Positions 40,319-51,100 of a stretch of 64,000 nt of DNA are shown piece by piece. The notes under the pieces were generated by a model. It saw only the letters and a list, made by a program, of their open reading frames with translations, ran no database searches and was not told the origin of the DNA. Location: the NCBI GenBank assembly GCA_025463055.1, contig JAOAPV010000121.1:1-64000 (forward strand). The letters are read 5' to 3'. Every line of letters begins with the position of its first letter. Within the stretch, counting starts at the first letter, position 1. The DNA comes from Candidatus Acidiferrum typicum. Its GTDB lineage: Bacteria > Acidobacteriota > Terriglobia > Acidiferrales > UBA7541. The position numbers and the translations under genes were made by a program.

Positions 40319-42865
40319 CTAGAGAGTGCGCTCAGCGAGAGAGAGTGCGAGCTGTAGGAGTTGCTGGCGCACGGTCATAGGCATGGGTTCGCTGGCGGAG
40401 GCGGTTTGTGCAGGGGCGCGGGATAGCGCTTCTTCGATGCGGTTTACGTCCAGGCCGCCGGCGGCGTTGCTGCCTTTGAAGCGATTGAGGACTTCGCGGG
40501 CCTTTTCAATTTGGCCGGTTTGGTAATAGAAGACGCCGAGAGTGGAGTAACTGCCGGCCCATTCGGGCAAAAGTTCCACAGCGCGCTCCAGGCGCTGGGC
40601 AGCTTGCTGCGTATTGCCTTCGAGCACAGAGATGAGGCCGAGGCCCCAGAGGATTTTTCCGGAGCCGGGAATGCGGGCCAAGCCTTGTTGCAAGGTCTCG
40701 GTGGCGCCGCGCACATCGTTGCTGCGCAACTGCACCAAAGTCAGCGAGAGATAATACTGATCGTTATCGGGATTGCGGCGAATGGCGTCGCGGTAGATCT
40801 CGGTGGCACGCGCGGTGTCGCCGAGGTGCGCTTGGATATCGCCGAGCAAGGAGAGGTAGGTGTCGTCTTGCTGACCCGCGGCGGAAACTTGTTGCGCGGT
40901 TTCGAGCGCCTGAGCGTAAAGGCCTTTGCGGAAATAGGCATCGGCCAAATCAAATTTCACATCGTCGGAATCTGGATTGGCGCGCAACGCCGTCTGAAAA
41001 TGCTGAATAGCTTCGTCGTAAAGGCGATAACGAGCGAGCAGGACGCCAACTCCCGTTTGAGTGCGATAATCGCTGGCGCTGAGTTGATCTAGCTGCGCGA
41101 TGGTCTTGCGGGCTTCTTCCCCTTTGCCGAGCTTCAAGTACGCTTCCGCGAGCAGATAGAGATCTTGCGGCTGGTCGGGATGTTTTTGGATTTGCTCGGT
41201 GAGCTGCGTTAGGTCGAGCTGTGTGCGTTCGCGCGCGCTTAGAGTCGCGCGGTTGTCGAGATAATCGAAAAGATGCTGGTAAGGGTAGGGGCCGGTGGAC
41301 GCGTTCTTGGACAGGGTCTGAAATACGCTTAAGTCGCGCTGCGCCGCTTCGGTCTGGTGCAGATTACGTTCGACCATCGCGAGCTTGTAATAGCCGGAAG
41401 CAGGATCGCGGCTAACTTTTACATAGCGGCGAAGTAGTACCGCTGCTTCCTCGAATTTCTTGCCGGCGATCCGAAGATTGGCCATTTCCAACAGAGCTTC
41501 CGAATCATCGGGACTGGATTTGAGGGCTTGCTGAAAAAAAGTTTCCGCGGCCGCGTGATTTCCTTGCCGCTCTTCGATGTAACCCATATTGAAAAGACAG
41601 GAACCATTGCGCGGGTCGAGCTTCAGGCCTTCCTGGAAGTACTTCTTGGCTTCCTCGAAACGTCCGAGATGGCGATAGGAGAGGCCCATAAATGCGTACG
41701 AGCGGGGGGAAGGGTCGAGCGCGATGAGCTCCTTGAACTCGTCGATGGCCTTTTCGGTCTTGCCGGACATGAAGTAGCTTTCGCCGAGCGCGGCGTGCAG
41801 GTCGGCGCGTTTGGGAGCGATTTGCAGGCCGGATTCGAGCAGCGGGATGGCATCTTCAAAATAGTTTTGAGTCATGCTGACGCGGGCGAGAAGAAAGATG
41901 ACGTCGGCATTTTGCGGAGCGAGCTTATGCGCGCGCACTAGTAGCTCCAGGGCGTCAACAGGCCTTTTCTGATCGGCGTAGACCTGCGCGAGCAGATAAA
42001 GCGTCTCCGGCGAATCCGGTTTTAGTTTTAGCGCACGATTCAGGGCCAGTTCCCCTTTGGAATATTCGCCGGCGCGAAGATAGGTTTGGCCCAGGTTGTG
42101 AAGAATCTCGAACGTTTCCGGCTGCAGCGCGTTAGCTTTTTCGAGTTCGAGCTGTGCGGGACGATACTGCTTTTGCGATGCGAGCAGCACGCCCAGAGTG
42201 AAATGAAGTTGGACGTCGTCTTCATTTTCGTTGGAGAGTTCGGTCGAGGACTTCAGGCCTTCGGCGGTCCTGCCGGCTAGAAGGTACGCGCGCGTGAGGT
42301 TGAACTTGCTCTCGCGATTCGCGGGCCGGACGTGCTGAAAGTGAACAATGGCTTTCGCGGGTGCATCTTGCGCCAAGAGCACCAAGCCGAGATTGTAATT
42401 GGCGTCACGGTTGGCGGGCGCCACGCGCAGAACGGTTTGCAATTCTTTCTCGGCGAGGTCGAGCTTGCCTTGCGCGACGTAGACATTGGCGATGCTGTTG
42501 CGCGTGCGGGCGGAGTTGGGCGCGAGCTGGAGCGCATGCTGGAAGGCTTCGAGCGCGGCTGGAAAATCCTTTTCGTTGACGCAGGCGACTCCGAGCAAGT
42601 CGTACGCTTCGGCGTTTGCGGGATTACGCTGCAGCTCTTCCTGAATTTTGCTCTTGGCGTCAGCGATGCGGCCTTCGCGGAGCAGCGCTTCCGCTTCGGC
42701 GAGCAGCGGCGAGACGGGCCTGGTGGATTGCTTGGGCGGAGTGCGGTTAGTCGTGGATTGCTGCGCAAGGGATGGCGTCACGCAAAATACAATCCCCACT
42801 ACCGCAAGAATGTTGCAGGTCGCGAAGCTCACGTGCGTTCGCTGCAATGCGGCGTAAAACGGCAT
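40319..42865 (-). CDS. secreted TPR protein (848 residues)
   Basis: A signal peptide (about residues 15-34, ends SLAQQ) is followed by about 20 tetratricopeptide repeats covering almost the whole chain (for example AEAYDLLGVACVNEKDFPAALEAFQHALQLAP). This gives a long periplasmic superhelix that would bind partner proteins. It is 43 bases downstream of the CRTAC1-redoxin-TPR gene in the same direction, so the two are presumably one operon under the LacI regulator. GGAG is 12 bases before the ATG. Confidence 0.88.
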   Translation of the reverse strand: MPFYAALQRTHVSFATCNILAVVGIVFCVTPSLAQQSTTNRTPPKQSTRPVSPLLAEAEALLREGRIADAKSKIQEELQRNPANAEAYDLLGVACVNEKDFPAALEAFQHALQLAPNSARTRNSIANVYVAQGKLDLAEKELQTVLRVAPANRDANYNLGLVLLAQDAPAKAIVHFQHVRPANRESKFNLTRAYLLAGRTAEGLKSSTELSNENEDDVQLHFTLGVLLASQKQYRPAQLELEKANALQPETFEILHNLGQTYLRAGEYSKGELALNRALKLKPDSPETLYLLAQVYADQKRPVDALELLVRAHKLAPQNADVIFLLARVSMTQNYFEDAIPLLESGLQIAPKRADLHAALGESYFMSGKTEKAIDEFKELIALDPSPRSYAFMGLSYRHLGRFEEAKKYFQEGLKLDPRNGSCLFNMGYIEERQGNHAAAETFFQQALKSSPDDSEALLEMANLRIAGKKFEEAAVLLRRYVKVSRDPASGYYKLAMVERNLHQTEAAQRDLSVFQTLSKNASTGPYPYQHLFDYLDNRATLSARERTQLDLTQLTEQIQKHPDQPQDLYLLAEAYLKLGKGEEARKTIAQLDQLSASDYRTQTGVGVLLARYRLYDEAIQHFQTALRANPDSDDVKFDLADAYFRKGLYAQALETAQQVSAAGQQDDTYLSLLGDIQAHLGDTARATEIYRDAIRRNPDNDQYYLSLTLVQLRSNDVRGATETLQQGLARIPGSGKILWGLGLISVLEGNTQQAAQRLERAVELLPEWAGSYSTLGVFYYQTGQIEKAREVLNRFKGSNAAGGLDVNRIEEALSRAPAQTASASEPMPMTVRQQLLQLALSLAERTL

Positions 42866-42908
42866 TGACTATCAATTCTCCATTCGCGCAGTGCTCGTTG
42901 TTGAAAGG

Positions 42909-45900
42909 TCAATTTAGCATTTCCAGCGCTTGTTGAGCCATCTTGTGTTGCGGCTGCTGCTGCAGAAGGGCTTGCAGCACCCCTCGCGCCTTTTCTTTTT
43001 CTTTCAGGATTACGTAGAGGCGCGCGAGATTGAGATATGCCTGGTCAAAGTTCGGCGCTACGCGGATGCACGTTGTGAATTTTTCCTCGGCTTCGGGGTA
43101 ACGCTCTTCGCGCACGAAGAAGACGCCCAGATTATTGAGCGCGTCGGGGTAATCGGGGCGAAGGGTTATCGCACGTTGGAGATATTCGGAGGCGGCCTGG
43201 AGCTGTTCTTGCCGAGCGCAGAGCATGCCGAGGTTGTAGTGAACTTCGGGATTTTCCGGCTCGAGTTCGAGAGCCCGCTTGAGGAGCTTTTCTGCTTCGA
43301 CAAAATTTCCTTGGCGGCGATAGACATTACCGAGGTTCAGGAGCGCGATTGCATAGTCAGGACGCTGGCGCAGTGATTCTCTGAAATTGCGGATAGCGTC
43401 GTCAGCTTGGCCTTGCTGCGCGGCGATCATCCCGAGATTGTTCCATGCTTCGGGATAATTCGGGCGCAGCTTGACGGTTTGCTCGAGATACTGGCGCGCT
43501 TCCGTGAAAGCGTTTTTGCGAAGGTAGAGCGTGCCGAGATTGTAGTAAGCCTCCGGCTCACTCGGCTTGTCAGCGATCACTTGCTGGAACGACGAGGCGG
43601 CTTGATCGAGATAGCCGCGTTGGAAGAGGGCCACTCCGTAGGTGAAATCGTTGCGATGGAAAGCGTCCTTTTCGTGGAGAGTCCCGGGGAAGGGCAAAGC
43701 TTTGCGCGTTCGTTCTTCGGGAGTGTGTGGAAGGGAATTGATGTCCTCGAGCAGGCGTTCGGATGTGATGGCGCCTTGGTAGATTTTGACGATCATGCCT
43801 TCGCGGTCGACGAGCAAGGACGTTGGCACGGCGAGATCGCGACGGCGATCGAAGAGGTAGCGATAAAGAATGTTGTAGATGCCGATGACTTCTTGCGTGG
43901 CGAGCAGTGTGGGGAAAGCGAAATGTTCTTTCGTCGCCAGTGCGCGCGCTGCTAGTTCGTTGGACGCGTCGACATTGATTCCGATGATGCGTAGTCCGTG
44001 CTGGCTGAGAGCTTCGCGATTCTTCTGCAGAATCCGCAATTGCTCGCCGCACCGCGGCGTAGCCGCCTCCCAAAAATGGAGAAGCAGCGGGTTGCCTCTT
44101 AGCGACGCCAAGCTGATCAGCTTACCGGCGAGGTCCGGCAATGAAAAATCGGGGGCGCGCAACGGTTCGATGAGCCAGGTATCCGAAGACGCTGATAAAG
44201 CCTCGTTCGTTGTGATCTTGCTTGGGTGAGCGTAAGAAGCAATCGAAGCGGCAAAAGGCTTTACTGCGAAATCGTGCACGCCTTCCTGAAGGTCGATCCG
44301 GCTGTTGATCGGCAGTTGCTCGAATTTTTGCGAGAGGCCGCTGGGCCAGCGAACAGTAGCGCGAAGGCCGCCTTCCGTGCTGCCTAGGCCGAAGAAAAGT
44401 TCTTTCGTGTGTTGCGACAGAAACCCGCAGCCAGCCTGGAGAAATTTCGTTTGCCGGTGCGCACCGGCTTCTACCGTGATCGAGGTGCCGATTGCGTCGC
44501 GATTGCTTTTTGTGCCGCGCAGCCGAAACACGATAGCGTTGCCGAGCTTTTTCATTGTGTTGCGTAAAATTCGGAGCTGCGGCGCGTTGCGATTCTTGAG
44601 AATTAGTTCGAGGCGCCCGTCGTGGTCCAAGTCGGCAAGCACGAAGGCGCGGCTGTCGTCCGGGAAATCCAATCCGGCTGCGGCGGAGACGTCCGAAAAT
44701 GTGCCGTCACGATTGTTGGCGTAGAAAACGTTTCGTTCGTAGCCGTTCCAGGTCGCGTCCGACCGGATAAGCTCATTGATGGCGTTCCAGCCTCGCTCGT
44801 AATTGGCCGAGGGCAGGGAATTCTGCGGAGATTTGCCGACGACCTGTCGCCAGAAGAAACTGGAAATATCGTCATGGACGCCGCGCGAGGATTGCGGTCC
44901 GGAAATGTAACCGCTCGCGATGTACAGGTCGGGGTAGCCGTCGTGGTCGAAATCCCAGGCATCGGAAGACCACGCCCAACGGCCCATGTCAACGCCCGCT
45001 TGTGCGCCGACGTTCTTAAATTTTCCATTGCCGAGATTGCGATAGAGCGAATTGCCGCGCGCGTGTTGGCGATACAAGGCGCGAATGTTTTCGGGGTCGC
45101 TTTGGTGAAAGCGTTCTTGCTCCGAGACACGAATGCCGGCAGCCGACCACATGTTCGATACGTACGCATCGTGGTTGCCGTCATTGTCGTAATCGAACCA
45201 GCTCGCGCTCATTCCCGCCCCTGGGTCCTCGACACCTGCTTCGCTTGAGACGGAGGTGAAGGTGCCGTCGCCGTTGTTGTGGTAGAGATTGCTACGCCCG
45301 AAATCGTTCGCGACGTATAGGTCGGCGTGGCCATCCGAATTGAAGTCGCCCCAAGCGCACGCAAAGCTGTAGCGGTTGTTGTCCACGTTTAGCCCGGCTG
45401 CTTCGGTGCGATCGCGGAACGTGGCGTTGCCTTCGTTATGCAGCAGGAAATTGGGCGGGCCATTGCGCGCGTCGAAATACGGAGCAGGGTAGTGATATTG
45501 GTCCAAGCCGAGGTAGTAGCTGTAGAGGCAGAAGTAGATGTCGAGGCGACCGTCTTTATCGTAGTCGGCTATGGCGGCATGCGTGAACGTGCCTTGCGGC
45601 GGGCGCGCGAATTGGAAAGCATCGAGCTTGAGAGAAAACTTTCCGTGGCCATCATTGAGGAAGAGAAGCGGGCCGGTGCCGCAAACGACCAAAAGGTCCT
45701 GCACACCCTTGTTTTCTAAATCGGCGAACAAGGCACAAGCGGTCGCGTCGAGCACGCCGACGCCGGATTTTTCGGTGACATCGTCGAACGTGCCGTCACC
45801 GCGATTGCGATAAAGCCGATTGGGAAGCCCTGCGGGCTGGCAGATGTAGAGGTCGTCGAAGCCGTCGTTGTCGATGTCGCCGGCTGCGAGGCCGTTGTTG

Positions 45901-46754
45901 CCATAGATATCGATGCCACAGGCGCCATCGAGAACCGTGCGCCAATGGTCGATGCCGCGGAGCATCTGATTCTTGTAGGATTCAGTTTGGCCCAGCGCTT
46001 GTGCTGTGATGTCGACGAAAATCGGCTCGCGCGCGCGACTCACATTTTCCGTTGCAGCCTGCCAGCGAACCACTCGCCACGCGTTGGAATCATTGCGAGT
46101 CCAGCGCGTTGACCATGTACCGATGCGCCCTTCGCGAGCATGATCGGCTCGTGTGCCGGCGAGGTCGTAGCGAATCTCGGCTTCCACTGTCAAAGGGGAA
46201 CTGGCGATTACCTTGATGCTTACGATCTCAAATTCCGCAGTTTCTACGCGCGCGAAAGAGGCGAGGTGATTCTTCATTTCCTCGAGGAATCGCTCGCGAC
46301 CCGTCGTGAAATTCGCCGCGAAGCGACGCCGCGTAACTTCGATACCGCCACCGGAACGTACAGTGGTGTCTGGACTTTGCGAAAAGAGAGTCGCTTCCAG
46401 CGAATCGTTAATAAATTGCGCGAGCACACCGACCGCAGGCGGATCTGCTTTCAGAGCCCGGCTCCAGCCGTCGAGCAGCCGCGCGATTTCAAACGCGTAT
46501 TTTTCGGTAACGAACTCGTCGCTACCAGGAGCAACAAGCCGAAGCACATCATCGAGCGGAGATTTTGCGGGGTAATGAGGTGTCACTCGAAAATCGGCGA
46601 AGGAAAAGGAGGGAATCGCGCGCGGCGGAGCAGCGTATTTCGCGCCAAAAGGGAAAGCGCGCATCGGAGCGGGAACGAAAAGCACGGGAGCCCAGCGCAT
46701 TCCCCGAAGGAAGGTTCGACGCGAAATGTGCTTTTCGTCTTTGTAACGCGTCAT
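42909..46754 (-). CDS. giant CRTAC1-redoxin-TPR fusion protein
   Basis: About 1281 residues with an unusual domain order. It begins with a Tat-like signal (SRRTFLRGM), then an NTF2/SnoaL-like region (about residues 60-260, FEIVSIKVIASSPLTVEAEI). FG-GAP/VCBS blades (about residues 290-700, DIDNDGFDDLYICQ) and an ASPIC/UnbV domain (about 740-820) follow. Next is a thioredoxin-fold AhpC/TlpA-like domain (about 860-1000, PDFSLPDLAGKLISLASLRG). The C-terminus carries TPR repeats (about 1040-1275). In the redoxin, the CxxC of TlpA-type proteins reads T-P-R-C, so the nucleophilic Cys is missing. The start is uncertain (ATGs at 46793 and 46820 also in frame). It follows the LacI gene by about 80 bases. 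Confidence 0.82.
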   Translation of the reverse strand: MTRYKDEKHISRRTFLRGMRWAPVLFVPAPMRAFPFGAKYAAPPRAIPSFSFADFRVTPHYPAKSPLDDVLRLVAPGSDEFVTEKYAFEIARLLDGWSRALKADPPAVGVLAQFINDSLEATLFSQSPDTTVRSGGGIEVTRRRFAANFTTGRERFLEEMKNHLASFARVETAEFEIVSIKVIASSPLTVEAEIRYDLAGTRADHAREGRIGTWSTRWTRNDSNAWRVVRWQAATENVSRAREPIFVDITAQALGQTESYKNQMLRGIDHWRTVLDGACGIDIYGNNGLAAGDIDNDGFDDLYICQPAGLPNRLYRNRGDGTFDDVTEKSGVGVLDATACALFADLENKGVQDLLVVCGTGPLLFLNDGHGKFSLKLDAFQFARPPQGTFTHAAIADYDKDGRLDIYFCLYSYYLGLDQYHYPAPYFDARNGPPNFLLHNEGNATFRDRTEAAGLNVDNNRYSFACAWGDFNSDGHADLYVANDFGRSNLYHNNGDGTFTSVSSEAGVEDPGAGMSASWFDYDNDGNHDAYVSNMWSAAGIRVSEQERFHQSDPENIRALYRQHARGNSLYRNLGNGKFKNVGAQAGVDMGRWAWSSDAWDFDHDGYPDLYIASGYISGPQSSRGVHDDISSFFWRQVVGKSPQNSLPSANYERGWNAINELIRSDATWNGYERNVFYANNRDGTFSDVSAAAGLDFPDDSRAFVLADLDHDGRLELILKNRNAPQLRILRNTMKKLGNAIVFRLRGTKSNRDAIGTSITVEAGAHRQTKFLQAGCGFLSQHTKELFFGLGSTEGGLRATVRWPSGLSQKFEQLPINSRIDLQEGVHDFAVKPFAASIASYAHPSKITTNEALSASSDTWLIEPLRAPDFSLPDLAGKLISLASLRGNPLLLHFWEAATPRCGEQLRILQKNREALSQHGLRIIGINVDASNELAARALATKEHFAFPTLLATQEVIGIYNILYRYLFDRRRDLAVPTSLLVDREGMIVKIYQGAITSERLLEDINSLPHTPEERTRKALPFPGTLHEKDAFHRNDFTYGVALFQRGYLDQAASSFQQVIADKPSEPEAYYNLGTLYLRKNAFTEARQYLEQTVKLRPNYPEAWNNLGMIAAQQGQADDAIRNFRESLRQRPDYAIALLNLGNVYRRQGNFVEAEKLLKRALELEPENPEVHYNLGMLCARQEQLQAASEYLQRAITLRPDYPDALNNLGVFFVREERYPEAEEKFTTCIRVAPNFDQAYLNLARLYVILKEKEKARGVLQALLQQQPQHKMAQQALEMLN

Positions 46755-46834
46755 CCGGAAGTGCCTGCCCTCGACCACCGCCGCTTTTGGCATGCTAGCA
46801 CTCGGACAGGGCTCATCCAAACGGTAAGGCCCGC

Positions 46835-47845
46835 TTAGCGAGCGAGGGACGGCGCCGGACCCGAGGAATCGCCCGGGATCAGTTCGGCGGTAATCTGATA
46901 TTCGCGTCCCTGGGGATCCGCCGAGCAGGAGAGTTCATGCAGCGCGTCAGCCGCCATATGGCCGAGCACGTCGCGATGAATGTCCACCGTGGTAATCGAA
47001 GGATTGCTGTATTCCGCCAGGCGCGTTTTGTCGAAGCCGGTCACCGAAACATCTTGGGGCACACGGCAGCCGGATTTCATCAGCCCCTTGATGACTCCGA
47101 CCGCGGTGAGATCGTTCACCGCCATAACCGCCGTGGGCCTGGGATCGAGCTTTGCGATCGCGAGACCGGCGCTCAAGCCGCCTTCAAAGCGCAAATCGCC
47201 CGGCAGCACCGGCCCTGGCTCCAGGCCTAGAGCCTTCATGCACTTTTCATAGGATTGCAAGCGCACCACGTTTGATTTCAGGCGCGCGCGTCCCGCGACA
47301 AAGGCAATGCGGCGGTGCCCATGTTGGTAGAGGTATTCCACGATCTGCTGCATGCCGGAATGATAGTCGATGCGCAGATTGCTGACGTACTTGCGCACGG
47401 GAGCGAGATCGAGAAATGTTACGGCAATTTTTCGGCGCGCCAGCTCATGAATCACGCGCAAGCTTATTTCAGAGGTCATCACGGCCACGCCGCGCACTTT
47501 GTGCTCCATCATGCGCTCCGCGGCTTCGCGCGTTCTGCGCGGATCGTAATTGGTGTCGCTCAGAATCGCGTCATACCCAAGTTCGCGGGCGCGCGTCTCG
47601 AAACTCTTAATTACCTCGGGGAAGAATGGGTTCTCGATGTCGGAAACGATGATGCCCAGGGTGCGGCTCTCGCGGGAAGCCAAATGGCGCGCGTGAACGT
47701 CCGGAAAATAACCAAGACGCTTGACCGCAGAGAGCACGAGGGTATGCGTGCGCGGGCCGACTTTTCCCGTTTTGTTCAATACATTGGAAACCGTTGCGGT
47801 GGAGACGCCCGCGGCTTTTGCCACATCACGAATGGTTAGGCCCAT
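46835..47845 (-). CDS. LacI-family transcriptional regulator
   Basis: A 336-residue LacI repressor: helix-turn-helix TIRDVAKAAGVSTATVSNVLNKTGKVG (residues 4-29), hinge (PDVHARHLAS), then a sugar-binding-like domain with LGIIVSDIENPFF (about residue 63), AVMAVNDLTAVGVIKGL and VTGFDKTRLAEY. It is the first gene of a putative operon with the CRTAC1-redoxin-TPR and TPR genes. It is divergent from a TonB receptor. Two AAGCGCTT boxes lie inside its own promoter, which suggests autoregulation. No good Shine-Dalgarno is seen. Confidence 0.92.
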   Translation of the reverse strand: MGLTIRDVAKAAGVSTATVSNVLNKTGKVGPRTHTLVLSAVKRLGYFPDVHARHLASRESRTLGIIVSDIENPFFPEVIKSFETRARELGYDAILSDTNYDPRRTREAAERMMEHKVRGVAVMTSEISLRVIHELARRKIAVTFLDLAPVRKYVSNLRIDYHSGMQQIVEYLYQHGHRRIAFVAGRARLKSNVVRLQSYEKCMKALGLEPGPVLPGDLRFEGGLSAGLAIAKLDPRPTAVMAVNDLTAVGVIKGLMKSGCRVPQDVSVTGFDKTRLAEYSNPSITTVDIHRDVLGHMAADALHELSCSADPQGREYQITAELIPGDSSGPAPSLAR

Positions 47846-48171
47846 AAAGGGAAAGTCTCACATTACAACACTTAACGCGAAGGTATCCCCAATTTGGGGA
47901 GAAAAGCGCTTGCAGTATAGATTAAAAAAAGCGCTTGACAAGATTCAAAGATTTATGAGATAGACTTTTCCACTAGGTTAAGCGGTTAAGCAGTTTGGGT
48001 GCGTAAATCAGGGTTAAGCGGTTTACATTCATTCACCGGGCTTGGGGTGCCAGGATCTCTGTTCGCAAAAGTTTAAATGAGTCGAGGAGCGTTTAAGGCG
48101 GCCTTTTTCGCCTTGGGCGTCGCTGTCCGGATTTGTCGTGGATGGGCCGCAGGGGCCCGGGAGGAAAGGCG
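47846..48171. promoter_or_regulatory. divergent LacI/TonB control region with four operator-like boxes
   Basis: On the minus strand TTGTCA (47941-47936), a 16-base spacer and TATACT (47919-47914) form a strong promoter for the LacI gene. AAGCGCTT occurs at 47904-47911 (start-site position) and 47929-47936 (against the -35). Two related boxes, TTAAGCGGTTAA (47978-47989) and TTAAGCGGTTTA (48014-48025), lie nearer the receptor gene. A further palindrome TCCCCAA-T-TTGGGGA (47886-47900) is in the LacI leader. The plus strand also shows TTGACA (47935-47940). Confidence 0.7.
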
Positions 48172-51100
48172 ATGAACGGAAAGGCTCTTTCTGCATTGTT
48201 CGGCCGCGTCTCGGCATGGGCGCTAGCCAGCCTTGTGGTGTTGCTCTGCAGCGCGGCGCCGATTCGCGCGCAGGTGGACGCCGGCAGCATCTCGGGGACC
48301 GTTACCGACGCCTCCGGAGGCTCCGTAAACGGTGTCACCGTCACCCTCATCAATCAAGGCACTAATGCCTCGCTTAGCACCACCACCAGTTCGGACGGCG
48401 AGTACAAGTTCTCCCCAGTAAAAATTGGTACTTATAAGCTAAGAGCCACGTTGCAAGGCTTCCAGACCATCGAGGCGCGCGACATCACAGTAAACGTGGA
48501 CCAGAACGTGGTCATCAATCTGGCCCTTAAGCCAGGTTCGGTTTCAGAGACGGTGGAAGTTGCATCCTCGGTTCCGGTGCTTGAGACGCAGGATGCGTCC
48601 GTCGGCCAAGTGATGGATCGCCGCAATGTTGATAATCTGCCTCTGAACGGGCGCAATTTTACGTTTCTCGCGCAACTGGCCGCCGGCGTCAATACCCCCC
48701 AAGCAGATACTCGTGGCAATGCCGCTAGCGGCGCCTTCTCCGCGAATGGTGGGCGTCCCGCACAGAATAACTACTTGCTCGACGGCATCGACAACAATTC
48801 AGACACCGTGGACTTTCTGAACGGAACAAACTATGTGGTGCTGCCGCCGGTTGACGCGGTCCAAGAGTTTAAAGTGCAGACTTCAGATTTCAGCGCAGAG
48901 TTCGGGCGGTCCGGCGCGGCTATTCTCAACGCCTCAATCAAGTCTGGCACGAACGAATTCCACGGAGACGTGTGGGAATTTTTCCGCAACGACAAGCTAG
49001 ACGCCGCGGATTTCTTCGAGAATTCTGGGCGCGTTCCCAAAGGCGAGTTACGCCAGAACCAGTTCGGCTTCACCGCTGGTGGTCCCTTGTACATCCCGAA
49101 ACTGTTTAACGGCAAAAACAAAGTTTTCTTGTTTGGTGACTATGAGGGCCTTCGTCGGGTTCAGGGCACGGTTCTTAGCGGCGCGGTCCCTTCCGTGGCC
49201 GAACGGAACAGCGGTTACACCAATTTCCAAGACCTCATTCTCGCTCAATCTGGCACACTTACCGATGCTTTGGGACGGACGATGCCACAGGGCACCATTT
49301 TGGATCCCGCGACGACGCGTGCAGTCGGTGGCGCCTTCGTGCGTGATCCGTTTGGCGGTTGCGGCAATCTGCCGGTATACAACTTGACGACCTGCCCGAC
49401 CTTGAACATCATCCCCGCCGGTCGCCTCGACGCGAATGCGATTAGTCTCCTCAATCTATACCCGCTGCCGACAACGAATGCGATCGGCTCACTTTTCTCA
49501 AATTTCACCAATTCACCTCATCTTTTCGAGCATCGCAACGCCTTCGATACTCGGGTGGACGTCAATTTCAATGAGAAGAACCAGTTGTTCTTCCGATTCA
49601 GCCTCGTCGACGACCCGCAATTCATTCCGGGCATTTTTGGCGGCGTGGCCGATGGTGGCGGTTTTCAGCAGGGCACACAGACAGCTATCGCTGAGCAGAG
49701 TGCGTTAGGTTACACGCACACGTTTTCTTCGAACCTGATTAATGAACTCCGCGCCGGCTTGAATTACTTGCACACAAGCCGTATTTCGCCTTCCGCCAAT
49801 GACTTGAGCAACATTCCTGCTACCTTCGGCATCCAGGGTATTCCGCAGGACCACCTGAACGGGGGCTTGCCGGCATTTGGCATCAACGGTTTACAAACAC
49901 TGGGCAGCAATGCGTTTTTGCCTTCGGATGAAGTGACCTCAACTTTCCAGCTCACCGATGACGTTACGCGCATTCTCGGTAAGCACACATTCAAAATGGG
50001 TTTCGAATGGCAGCACGTAAAATTCTCCACGCTGCAACCGCCGTGGTCTCGCGGCGAGTTCGACTACGATGGTAAGTACACGGAAATCCCTTCGACAGGA
50101 TGCCCGAACCCCACCAACTGCAGTTCCGCCGACAAGGGCAACACTGGCCGCGCGGACTTTCTGTTGATTCCGAGCGCTTCCCCGGTAGGCACTATCGGTG
50201 GTTCGAGCCAGGTATTCGTGTCCAACATCTCCCTGACCGATAACGGCAAGGACTACTACGGCGGCTACGTCAACGACGATTGGAAACTCACTCCCAAGCT
50301 CACGCTGAACCTGGGTTTGCGCTATGACTTTTTCGGCTTAGTCGGCGAGCATCATGAGAACCAAGCCAACTTCGTGCCTGCCGGTCCGCCGACCGGTGCG
50401 GCGACGTACATTATTCCGGTTGGGAAGAACTCCGGCAACTTGTCCGCAAGCTTCCTCAATCTCCTAGCTGCGGATGGCATCAACTTGGCGGTCACAGACA
50501 AGTATGGCCAGGGACTCGGCAATTCACAAAAGACCAACTTCGCGCCACGCATAGGCATTGCCTATCAAGTAGATCCTAAGCTTGTAGTTCGAGCCGGATT
50601 TGGAATTTTCTACAACGGGTTTGAGAATCGCGGGTTCTCACCCAACATCGGCGAGAACTATCCATTTCAGTTCAACTTCTCGTTCTCGCCGTCGAATGAC
50701 GTGAGCCCCATGGGCAGCAATACACCATATCCGACGTGTGCCACAGCGGGGCCCGGCGGAACGGCAACCTTCGAGAGTGGCTTTACCTGCACTCCCCTAA
50801 GTCCGCTGCTGGTCAATGCCTCCGGTTTGCAGTTGCGCGGCATCCAGTTCAACTATCTGACACCGTATACGATGGGCGCTAACTTGACCGTACAATATCA
50901 GCTAACGCCATCGATGTCTGTGCAGGCGGGTTATGTAACTTCGTTGGCTCGCCACCTAGAGTCCTTTCCGGGATCTAATAATCCCACGTCCATCGCACCG
51001 CCTGGCACTCCTCTAGCCGGCGTAGGTGCAAACCATGTCGGCAGCCTGATACCTTTCCCCGATTTTGGGAATGGCGGAAGCTATGCGGCGAGTGCTGGTA

